Shown here: in pieces, positions 1 through 5,063 of the stretch
How the letters are laid out: each line of letters opens with the position of its first letter
Numbering within the stretch: the first letter of the stretch is position 1
Source: an uncultured Actinoplanes sp.
GTDB taxonomy: Bacteria > Actinomycetota > Actinomycetes > Mycobacteriales > Micromonosporaceae
Assembly (NCBI GenBank): GCA_934667465.1
Contig: CAKUMG010000525.1
Location: 1-5,142, forward strand
Reading direction: 5' to 3'
Length of the DNA stretch: 5,142 bases
Notes under the pieces: model-generated
Database searches by the model: none
Told to the model about the DNA's origin: nothing
What the model saw: the letters and a program-made list of their open reading frames with translations, nothing else
Translations under genes and position numbers: made by a program

Positions 1-810
1 GAGTACGCCCTCGGCAGTCCCGGCGCACCGCGGGTCGGCGACGTCCTCGCCCCCGCCCGCCTGCGCCGCCGGCTCGCCGCGGTCCGGGACGACCTGACCG
101 CGGTGCACGGCCCGCTCGACGCGCCGCCGCTGGAGGACGTGCTGGAGGCGTTCGTGGCCTTCGGCGCCGCGGTCACCATCGTCGACGAGACGTGGACCGG
201 CCGGCTGCTGCGCGAGGGGCCGTGCGTCTTCGAGGGGGCGCAGGGGGTGCTGCTCGACGAGTGGCGCGGCTGGCACCCGTACACGACCTGGTCCACGACG
301 ACGTTCGACAACGTGGCCGCGCTGTGCGACTCGTTCGAGCGGCTCGGGGTGGTGCGGACGTACACGACCCGGCACGGCGCGGGGCCGTTCGTCACCGAGG
401 CGCCGCTGGACCTGCCGGAGGCGCACAACGGGCGGGGGGAGTGGCAGGGCGCGTTCCGGGTGGGGCACTTCGACGCGGTGGCACACCGGTACGCGGTCGC
501 GGTGGCCGGTGGGGTGGACGGGCTCGCGGTGACGCACCTCGACGCCCCGGGGCGCTGCGATGCGCTGCGGGTCTGCACGGCGTACGAGGTGGACGGGGTC
601 CGGTGGGACCGGATCGAGCCGGGGCCGTTCCGTGACCTTGCGCACCAGGCCGCCCTGACGGCGCGGCTGGGGCGGGCGCGGCCCCTCGAACTGCACCGGC
701 CGGAGGACTGGGCGGGGGAGATCGGGTCGCTGCTGGACGCGCCGGTGCTGCTCTCGTCGTTCGGGCCCAACCGCACGGACAAGCGTTTCACCGTACGGGT
801 CACGGCCTAG
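1..810 (+). CDS. Adenylosuccinate synthetase (PurA) family protein, divergent, 5' end outside window
   Basis: The frame is open from base 1, so the gene is cut by the window edge; 269 residues and the TAG stop are visible. Canonical PurA joins IMP and aspartate using GTP, the first step from IMP to AMP in the cytosol. Family signatures, in visible-residue numbering: RVGDVLAP (11-18), FEGAQG (77-82) followed by LLDE, the PYTTWSTTT stretch (93-101), YTTRHGAGPFVTE (121-133), VTHLD (177-181) matching the PurA TKLD guanine-contact segment, and the C-terminal FGPNRTD (254-260) matching STGPDRTE. It is odd in two places. The canonical arginine-rich TGRRRRTGW loop reads QGAFRVGHFD here (about 149-158), and SSNTT reads WSTTT. 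The C-terminal half also looks shorter than in E. coli PurA. This is more likely a divergent actinobacterial paralogue than the housekeeping enzyme, so the fold assignment is firm and the exact substrate uncertain. An internal GTG at 103 lies inside the family domain and is not the true start. Confidence 0.85.
   Translation, partial: EYALGSPGAPRVGDVLAPARLRRRLAAVRDDLTAVHGPLDAPPLEDVLEAFVAFGAAVTIVDETWTGRLLREGPCVFEGAQGVLLDEWRGWHPYTTWSTTTFDNVAALCDSFERLGVVRTYTTRHGAGPFVTEAPLDLPEAHNGRGEWQGAFRVGHFDAVAHRYAVAVAGGVDGLAVTHLDAPGRCDALRVCTAYEVDGVRWDRIEPGPFRDLAHQAALTARLGRARPLELHRPEDWAGEIGSLLDAPVLLSSFGPNRTDKRFTVRVTA
807..810. other. Shared CTAG: overlapping stop codons of convergent genes
   Basis: The palindrome CTAG supplies TAG at 808-810 on the + strand for the PurA-like gene and TAG at 809-807 on the - strand for the AAA ATPase gene. 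The two coding regions therefore overlap by three bases with no intergenic DNA. No hairpin terminator can fit between them, so transcripts from either side must end inside the opposing gene or read through as antisense RNA. Confidence 0.9.
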
Positions 811-1973
811 AGGTACATCCCGGTGGACGGGGCCTGGGTGGGGACGGTGACGGGCTCGGCGCCGGTGCGGAGGGCGTAGAGCTCGGCGAGCGTCGCCCCC
901 TCCGGGCCGAGGCCGGTGGAGGTGCCGAGCCAGCGCGCCGCTTCCGCGTACGGCAGGCGTCCCACCTCGATGCTCGCCAGGCAGCGACCCGGCCGCACGA
1001 CCGCGGGGTGCAGCGACGCCAGGTCCTCGTTGGTGGTGATCGCGATCAGCGCGTTGCGGCCCTGGCCGAGCAGGCCGTCGGTGAGGTTGAGCAGGCGCGA
1101 CAGGGACTGCCCGGCGCTCGCCTTGGCCTCGCCGCTGACCAGTTCGTCGCAGTCCTCGAGCATCAGCAGCCGCCAGCGGGGCTCGTCGTCGTCGCCGCTG
1201 CCCAGGGCCACGCTCATCAGGTAGGCCGGGTCGCTGAACAGCCGCTCCGGATCGAGCACGCAGTCGACCTGGCACCACGAGCGCCACTGCTGGGCCAGGG
1301 CGCGCAGGGCCGTCGTCTTGCCGGTGCCCGGCTCGCCGTGCAGGAGCAGCAGGCGGCCGCTGATCGTGCTGCCGTCGAGGGCCATGAGCCGCTCGAGGGT
1401 CTGCGCGACCGGGTCCGCGTAGTTGCCGCGGATGGCCGGCCACGGCGCGGCGTCGATCTCGCGCTGCGCCCGTCGCGGCCCGTGCGGCCCGAAATGCCAG
1501 AATCCGATGGGTACGCTGTCCGCGGCGGGCTCCGGCTCCTCGACCGCACCGGCGATCGCGGTCGCGAGGACCGCCTCCGCCAGCTCCGAGCTGACCGCCG
1601 TCACGGTGACCCGGGCGCGGCGGCTCTGCTTCCAGCGCGTCACGTGCAGCGTCCAGCCCTCGCCGACCGAGAGCCGGCCCAGGCTGTCCTCCTCCTGCGC
1701 GTCGCGGACCACGCGCGCGTCGTCGGTGGTCAGCGGCGCGTCCGCGCGGACGTTCTCCAGGTAGCTCGTCCGCCCGTACGGCTCCCGCCCGGTGACGAAC
1801 GCGTCCAGCGCGAGCAGGTCGACGACGTCCACCAGCCGGTCGCCGTCGTCGACCGAGCCGGACAGGGGGAGCGAGGCCGAGGTGGGGGCGGCGATCGCCG
1901 GGTCCACCGCGCCGGCCGCCGGGTCGAGGGGGCGGCCGGCGAGCCGGTCGACGGCCTGATGAGGCGTACGCAT
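807..1973 (-). CDS. AAA family ATPase with N-terminal DUF5925-type domain
   Basis: The product is 388 residues if started at the ATG at 1973. Residues 1-33 are a Pro/Ala-rich lead. Residues 35-145 (from LPLSGSVDDGDRLVDVVDL) match what I remember as the actinobacterial DUF5925 domain. A classical AAA module follows: Walker A GEPGTGKT (213-220), Walker B LLMLEDCDE (269-277) with the catalytic acidic pair, sensor 1 ITTNED (312-317), and the second region of homology HPAVVRPGRC (322-331), whose arginines are the expected arginine-finger positions. It should bind and hydrolyse ATP in the cytosol, probably as an oligomeric ring; its client is unknown. I see no signal peptide or membrane segment. 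The frame stays open upstream to 2816, but that stretch is antisense to the hydrolase and lacks homology. A GTG directly before the ATG (1976-1974) is an equally good start, having GGGAAG eight bases upstream. The gene stands alone: divergent from the hydrolase and convergent with the PurA-like gene. Confidence 0.9.
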   Translation of the reverse strand: MRTPHQAVDRLAGRPLDPAAGAVDPAIAAPTSASLPLSGSVDDGDRLVDVVDLLALDAFVTGREPYGRTSYLENVRADAPLTTDDARVVRDAQEEDSLGRLSVGEGWTLHVTRWKQSRRARVTVTAVSSELAEAVLATAIAGAVEEPEPAADSVPIGFWHFGPHGPRRAQREIDAAPWPAIRGNYADPVAQTLERLMALDGSTISGRLLLLHGEPGTGKTTALRALAQQWRSWCQVDCVLDPERLFSDPAYLMSVALGSGDDDEPRWRLLMLEDCDELVSGEAKASAGQSLSRLLNLTDGLLGQGRNALIAITTNEDLASLHPAVVRPGRCLASIEVGRLPYAEAARWLGTSTGLGPEGATLAELYALRTGAEPVTVPTQAPSTGMYL

Positions 1974-1974
1974 C

Positions 1975-1990
1975 ACCCTATGATCTTCCC
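1975..1990 (-). promoter_or_regulatory. Start region of the AAA ATPase gene: SD candidate and TAGGGT box
   Basis: On the minus strand GGGAAG (1990-1985) lies 8 bases before GTG (1976-1974) and 11 before ATG (1973-1971). It is the only reasonable Shine-Dalgarno candidate and mildly favours the GTG start. TAGGGT (1980-1975) is a very good actinobacterial -10 match (TANNNT), but it ends one base before the ATG. If it is the -10, transcription would begin inside the assumed coding region and translation would have to start downstream, for example at the GTG of residue 23. The evidence does not settle which role applies. Confidence 0.35.
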
Positions 1991-2035
1991 AGAACCGGTC
2001 CCTGGCACCCGCTTTTCCGACAGGTTGGTCCGAAC

Positions 2036-2065
2036 GAGACAGCGGCCGTGGCCCGCCGGTAAGGT
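2036..2065 (+). promoter_or_regulatory. Candidate promoter of the hydrolase-PPTase operon, placed for leaderless mRNA
   Basis: The -35 candidate is GAGACA (2036-2041, four of six matches to TTGACA). After an 18-base spacer comes the -10 candidate TAAGGT (2060-2065, fits TANNNT). Seven bases separate it from the ATG at 2073, so transcription would be expected to start at or next to the start codon, as in the leaderless mRNAs common in actinobacteria. The AAGG within the -10 (2061-2064) is also 8 bases from the ATG and could instead be a Shine-Dalgarno site. The two readings compete. Confidence 0.45.
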
Positions 2066-2072
2066 TCTGCGC

Positions 2073-2954
2073 ATGCCCACGATCATGGCCGCCGGCGTGA
2101 CCCTGAGCTACGAGGCGACGGGCGCCGGCGCGCCGGTCCTGCTGCTGGCCGGCAGCGGGGCCACGGGCCGCTCGTGGACGCCCTACCAGGTGCCGGCGCT
2201 GACCCGTGCGGGGCTCCGGGCGTACACGATGGACAATCGCGGCGCCGGTGGCAGCGGTCCCGCCGAGCCGGGCCTGTCCCTCGCCGACCTCGTGGGCGAC
2301 ACCGTGGCGGTCATCGAGCGCGCGGTGGGTGGTCCCTGCGCCGTCATCGGTACGTCGCTCGGCGCGCAGATCGCGCAGGAGCTCACGCTCGCCCGCCCGG
2401 ACCTGGTCACCCGCGTGATCCTGATCGCCTCCCGGGCCCGCCCCGACCCGATGTCGCGCGCCCTCACCGCCGCGAACCGCGAGCTGGCCGAGTCCGGTGT
2501 GCCCCTGCCCGCCCGGCACCGGGCCGTCACGCGGGCGCTGCAGAACCTGTCCCCGGCCACGCTCGCCGACCCGCAGCGCGCCCAGGACTGGCTGGACCTG
2601 TTCGAAGTGGCACCGGAGAACCTCGCGGAACCGGGGCGCCGCGCGCAGCTGGACGCGCTGATCGCCGCGGACCGGCGCGACGCGTACGGGTCGATCCGCA
2701 CGCCCGCCCTGGTCCTGTCGTTCGCCGACGACCTGGTCGCGCCGCCGGTGCGCGGGCGCGAGCTGGCCGAGGCGATCCCGGGGGCGGTGTTCCGGCTGAT
2801 CGCGGACGCGGGGCACTACGGCTATCTCGAGCAGCCGGAGGTCGTGAACGAGGCCCTGGTCAGCTTTCTGACCGCCGCGCCCCTTGGTTCTCCGGACGAG
2901 ACTGCTGCGCGTTCTACCGCGCCTCCTGCTGGTCCTGCTGGGGGCCGGTGGTGA
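2073..2954 (+). CDS. Alpha/beta fold hydrolase
   Basis: The product has 293 residues, normal for a soluble alpha/beta hydrolase. The fold is recognisable from the strand VLLLAGSGATG (22-32, oxyanion region with AG in place of the usual HG), DNRGAGGS (54-61), the nucleophile elbow GTSLG (93-97) with Ser95, the late strand LVLSFADDLVAPP (213-225) with Asp220 the likely acid, and AGHYGYLEQPE (246-256) with His248. The Ser-Asp-His triad is therefore complete. The class includes esterases, lipases, epoxide or lactone hydrolases and thioesterases; the sequence does not identify the substrate. The ATG at 2073 is chosen because homology begins at once (MAAGVTLSYEATGAG). The last 25 or so residues, after SFLTAAP, are a Pro/Ala/Gly-rich tail outside the fold that runs into the next gene. 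It is the first gene of a two-gene operon with the PPTase, which makes a thioester- or secondary-metabolism role conceivable but unproven. Confidence 0.88.
   Translation: MPTIMAAGVTLSYEATGAGAPVLLLAGSGATGRSWTPYQVPALTRAGLRAYTMDNRGAGGSGPAEPGLSLADLVGDTVAVIERAVGGPCAVIGTSLGAQIAQELTLARPDLVTRVILIASRARPDPMSRALTAANRELAESGVPLPARHRAVTRALQNLSPATLADPQRAQDWLDLFEVAPENLAEPGRRAQLDALIAADRRDAYGSIRTPALVLSFADDLVAPPVRGRELAEAIPGAVFRLIADAGHYGYLEQPEVVNEALVSFLTAAPLGSPDETAARSTAPPAGPAGGRW
2940..2954 (+). promoter_or_regulatory. GTGA start/stop overlap with SD-like GGGGG
   Basis: GTG (2951-2953) starts the PPTase gene and TGA (2952-2954) ends the hydrolase gene, a four-base overlap typical of translational coupling. GGGGG at 2940-2944 sits six bases before this GTG. 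A second in-frame GTG at 2948 would leave only three bases after the G-run, so 2951 is preferred. The PPTase has no promoter of its own that I can see. Confidence 0.7.
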
Positions 2955-3751
2955 TCGAGCTTCTGCTGCCGGCCACGGTGCGGTCCGCGCACGCCTACGA
3001 CGACCCGCCGGGGGTGGCGTTGCTGCCGGGCGAGCCGGAGCTGGTCGCTTCCGCGGTGCCCAAGCGCCGGGCGGAGTTCACCACGGCCAGACACTGCGCC
3101 CGTACGGCCCTCGCCGGGCTCGGCCACCCGCCGATGCCCATCCTGCGCGGCGAGCGTGGCGCGCCGACCTGGCCGGCGGGGGTCGTGGGCAGCATCACCC
3201 ACTGCCCCGGCTACCGGGCGGCGGCGGTGGCGCATTCCGCGGAGGTCGCGGGCGTGGGCATCGACGCGGAGGAGCACGGGCCGCTGCCGGAGGGGGTGTT
3301 CCCGCTGATCTCGGTGCCCGCGGAGCGGGCGCACCTCGCGTCGCTGCCGGCCGGCCTGTGGTGGGAGCGGATCCTGTTCAGCACCAAGGAGTCGGTCTAC
3401 AAGGTGTGGTTCCCCCTCGCCGGGGAGTGGCTCGGCTTCGACGAGGCCGAGGTCACGTTCTCCGCCATCGTTCCCGGCCCCGCCGTCGACCCCGGCCTCC
3501 ATGCCGGCTCCGGCCTTGCCGCCGGTTCCGGTCTCGCTGCCGGTTCCGGCCTTGCCGCCGGTTCCGGCTCCGCTGCAGGTTCCGGCTCCGCTGCCGGTTC
3601 CGGTCTCGCTGCCGGCCCCGGTGGAGACGCCGGGGTGACCGGCGCCTTCCGGGCGCGGATTCTGCGGGACGGGCCGTTCCGAGAGCTGACGGGCCTGTTC
3701 CTGGTGCGCGACGGCCTCGTGCTGACCGCGATCACCCTGCCGGCTACCTGA
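2951..3751 (+). CDS. 4'-phosphopantetheinyl transferase, Sfp/EntD type, with an internal AGSG repeat linker
   Basis: This enzyme of 266 residues should move 4'-phosphopantetheine from coenzyme A to a conserved serine of acyl or peptidyl carrier proteins, activating fatty acid, polyketide or nonribosomal peptide synthases. EntD-type signatures appear in order: RRAEFTTARHCARTAL (39-54), GSITHC (80-85) containing the conserved Ser and His, VGIDAEE (102-108) with the Mg-binding pair Asp105 and Glu107, and FSTKESVYKVWFP (143-155) with Glu147 and Lys151. All catalytic residues are present. The C-terminal strands (232-266, ending LVRDGLVLTAITL) are split from motif 3 by an insert of about 50 residues, of which 185-220 are six perfect AGSG(L/S)A hexapeptides. 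That insert is unusual for the family. It lies after the catalytic motifs, so the enzyme is probably active. The GTG at 2951 is chosen from the GTGA overlap and G-run. The neighbouring hydrolase is the only operon partner; no carrier protein or synthase is in view. The 3' end overlaps the methyltransferase gene by 8 bases. Confidence 0.93.
   Translation: MIELLLPATVRSAHAYDDPPGVALLPGEPELVASAVPKRRAEFTTARHCARTALAGLGHPPMPILRGERGAPTWPAGVVGSITHCPGYRAAAVAHSAEVAGVGIDAEEHGPLPEGVFPLISVPAERAHLASLPAGLWWERILFSTKESVYKVWFPLAGEWLGFDEAEVTFSAIVPGPAVDPGLHAGSGLAAGSGLAAGSGLAAGSGSAAGSGSAAGSGLAAGPGGDAGVTGAFRARILRDGPFRELTGLFLVRDGLVLTAITLPAT
3503..3628 (+). repeat. In-frame 18-bp minisatellite: six copies plus a degenerate seventh, inside the PPTase gene
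   Basis: Copies start at 3503, 3521, 3539, 3557, 3575 and 3593, each 18 bases and encoding AGSGLA or AGSGSA; a degenerate copy at 3611-3628 encodes AGPGGD. Copies 2 and 6 are identical in DNA, copies 1 and 3 differ by one base, and copies 4 and 5 differ by one base. Such near-identity at synonymous positions points to recent duplication by slippage or unequal exchange rather than ancient divergence. Because the unit is a multiple of three, gain or loss of copies keeps the enzyme in frame and only changes linker length. Confidence 0.95.
3744..3751. other. 8-bp tail-to-tail overlap of PPTase and methyltransferase genes
   Basis: The PPTase stop TGA is at 3749-3751 on the + strand. The methyltransferase stop TAG reads 3746-3744 on the - strand. 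The coding regions overlap by eight bases, leaving no space for an intergenic terminator. Confidence 0.88.
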
Positions 3752-4499
3752 GGCCGATCACCGCCGCGTCGGGGCCGCCGCGCCAGAGGACACCGGCCTC
3801 GCTGAAACCGCCGTCACGCAGCGCCTGCACATGCCATGCGGCCGGGGGCGTCCACTCGTCGGCGTGGTGGCCGACCGGGTAGAGCTCCTCGTGCTCGCGT
3901 ACCAGCGGGGCCAGCTCCTCGTCCTGCGCCGCGCGGGCCCACCACTCGGACCAGGAGAGCGCGGCGCCCGTGGCCTGCCGGGCGGTCCGCTCGGCGTCGG
4001 CGCGCGCCATCAGACTCTTGGTGAGCCCCGGGATGCCCTCGTCGGGCATGTGGTCGGCGTTGACGAAGATCCCCCCGGGCCGCAGCACGTCCACGATCTC
4101 GCGATAGAGCGCGGCCACCCGGTCCCCGGGCAACCAGTGCAACGCGGTGGCGGTCAGCACGGCGTCGTACCCGGTGTGCGGCAGCGCCTCGACCCACGCC
4201 GGCGTCATCAGATCCGCGGTCACCACGGCGGCCCGCCCCTCGAGCGACGCGCGCGCCATCGACAGCAGCACCGGATCCTGGTCGAGCACCGTCGCCTCGG
4301 CCCCCGGGAAGCGCGCCAGCGTCCGCAGGCTGATCGTCCCGGTCCCCCCGGCCAGATCCAGCACCCGCGGCGCAGCCCCGCCGCCGACGGCCTCGACCGC
4401 GTCCAGCATCGCGACGAACCGCTGCTCCCGGTCCGGGATGTAGGACGCCTGCTGCCGATCCCAGCTCTCCTGCCACGCGGCAGCCGTGTAAGCACTCAT
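3744..4499 (-). CDS. Class I SAM-dependent methyltransferase
   Basis: The product is 251 residues with a Rossmann-type SAM-binding domain: motif I VLDLAGGTGTIS (46-57, the common DLGCGTG here being DLAGGTG), motif II VLDQDP (71-76) with an acidic residue expected to hold the SAM ribose, TADLMTP (95-100) near the adenine, YDAVLTATALHWL (111-123, motif IV region), and VLRPGGIFVNADH (138-150). The N-terminus (AWQESWDRQQASYIPDREQRF) resembles the lid region of small-molecule methyltransferases. The Trp-rich stretch LSWSEWWARA (181-190) and the C-terminal HVQALRDGGFSEAGVLWRG segment probably shape the acceptor pocket. The substrate cannot be told. The ATG at 4499 is chosen because homology begins there and a promoter lies seven bases upstream; the frame stays open to 4937, but that part is antisense to or out of frame with the Mth938-like gene. 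Start alternative: GTG at 4508. Confidence 0.9.
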   Translation of the reverse strand: MSAYTAAAWQESWDRQQASYIPDREQRFVAMLDAVEAVGGGAAPRVLDLAGGTGTISLRTLARFPGAEATVLDQDPVLLSMARASLEGRAAVVTADLMTPAWVEALPHTGYDAVLTATALHWLPGDRVAALYREIVDVLRPGGIFVNADHMPDEGIPGLTKSLMARADAERTARQATGAALSWSEWWARAAQDEELAPLVREHEELYPVGHHADEWTPPAAWHVQALRDGGFSEAGVLWRGGPDAAVIGLR

Positions 4500-4506
4500 G
4501 ACCGTC

Positions 4507-4535
4507 ACGCTAGTTACGCCCCGCCCCCGGGGCAA
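4507..4535 (-). promoter_or_regulatory. Promoter of the methyltransferase gene, placed for leaderless mRNA
   Basis: On the minus strand TTGCCC (4535-4530, four of six matches to TTGACA) is followed by a 17-base spacer and TAGCGT (4512-4507, fits TANNNT). Exactly seven bases then precede the ATG at 4499. No Shine-Dalgarno sequence lies at normal distance from that ATG, which supports a leaderless transcript. A GC-rich inverted repeat, GCCCC-c-GGGGC (4523-4533), covers part of the -35 and spacer and could be an operator, although it may be only base composition. Confidence 0.55.
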
Positions 4536-4603
4536 GCATCCCCCTCCACGAGCGACCCTGCGCGGACCGCGCGCGTACCCGCTGACCGGGCCGCCGCGCC
4601 CCG

Positions 4604-4990
4604 TCAGCAGGTCGAGTGGAACAGCCCGCCCACCGCCACCCTCCCGGCAAGCTCGTTGTAGATCCGCACGGCCTCCCGGGTCTCCGCGATGTGCACCTCG
4701 ACGCCGCGCTCGTCCAGCAGCGCAACCGTCGCCGGATCGACCCGCAGCACGAGCTCCATCCCCCGCGCCAGCACCACCGCGCTCACCCCGCGATCGAGCA
4801 GCTCGGCGACGTCGGCGGGCTGCACCCCGGGCCGATGCCGCGTCCCGGTCTCGTTCCAGTCCCAGGCCCGCCCGCCCCCGGGCCACAGCTTCACGTCCTT
4901 GAACTCGCCGAGCCCTTCGACCTCCAACCGCCCCCAACTGACCCCCACGACCCGCGGCGACCGCCCGACCCTGCTTCCCGTCTCCGTCAC
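4604..4990 (-). CDS. Mth938-like (DUF498/NDUFAF3-related) domain protein
   Basis: The product is 128 residues if started at GTG 4990, close to the roughly 125 residues I remember for actinobacterial members. The whole length is domain: SPRVVGVSWGRLEVEGLG (11-28), FKDVKLWPGGGRAWDWNETG (30-49), RHRPGVQPADV (51-61), VVLARGMELVL (72-82), GVEVHIAETREAV (96-108), and the conserved ending GGLFHSTC (121-128). The family is named after archaeal MTH938 and is related to the mitochondrial complex I assembly factor NDUFAF3. No biochemical activity is established for bacterial members, so I assign none. It is probably a small soluble protein. The frame is open to an ATG at 5089 (161 residues), but the extra part encodes Arg/Gly/Ala low complexity from a tandem repeat and is unlikely to be translated. 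The GTG has only a closely spaced GGGG before it. The methyltransferase follows on the same strand after 104 bases but appears to have its own promoter. Confidence 0.88.
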   Translation of the reverse strand: MTETGSRVGRSPRVVGVSWGRLEVEGLGEFKDVKLWPGGGRAWDWNETGTRHRPGVQPADVAELLDRGVSAVVLARGMELVLRVDPATVALLDERGVEVHIAETREAVRIYNELAGRVAVGGLFHSTC

Positions 4991-5011
4991 CGCCCCAGCA
5001 TGCTCACTTCT

Positions 5012-5063
5012 ACCCGCGCCCGCACCCCCGCGCCCGCACCCCCGCGCCCGCACCCGTGCCCGC
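5012..5063. repeat. Short tandem repeat, four units of 12-14 bp, upstream of the Mth938-like gene
   Basis: Units start at 5012 (12 bp), 5024 (14 bp), 5038 (14 bp) and 5052 (12 bp). The full unit is ACCCCCGCGCCCGC and the two 14-bp copies are identical. It lies just upstream of the assumed GTG start of the leftward Mth938-like gene, in its expected 5' control region. Confidence 0.85.

Noticed and set aside
2024..2035. GTT-N6-AAC imperfect palindrome next to the hydrolase -35 as an operator
   Set aside because: Only three-base arms, with no second copy and no regulator gene nearby.
1008..2072. Open plus-strand extension upstream of the hydrolase, across the ATPase gene
   Set aside because: It is antisense to the Walker A, Walker B and sensor motifs, and the product is Arg/Ala/Gln-rich with no fold.
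1974..2816. Open minus-strand extension of the ATPase frame through the hydrolase gene
   Set aside because: Its translation is antisense to well-supported alpha/beta hydrolase motifs and shows no domain; high GC leaves such frames open.
3397..3735. Minus-strand frame encoding a Pro-Glu-Pro-Ala repeat protein
   Set aside because: It is the reverse complement of the AGSG minisatellite in the PPTase gene; nothing outside the repeat looks like a protein family.
2884..3882. Plus-strand Arg-rich frame overlapping PPTase and methyltransferase genes
   Set aside because: It is a frame-shifted shadow of the PPTase and contradicts that gene's clear catalytic motifs.
4560..4572. GCGCGG-a-CCGCGC inverted repeat as a terminator after the Mth938-like gene
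   Set aside because: The centre is a single base, so a real hairpin keeps only about four pairs, and no U-run follows; expected by chance in such GC-rich DNA.
5012..5063. CRISPR-like array
   Set aside because: Units are 12-14 bp, contiguous and without spacers; this is a simple tandem repeat.
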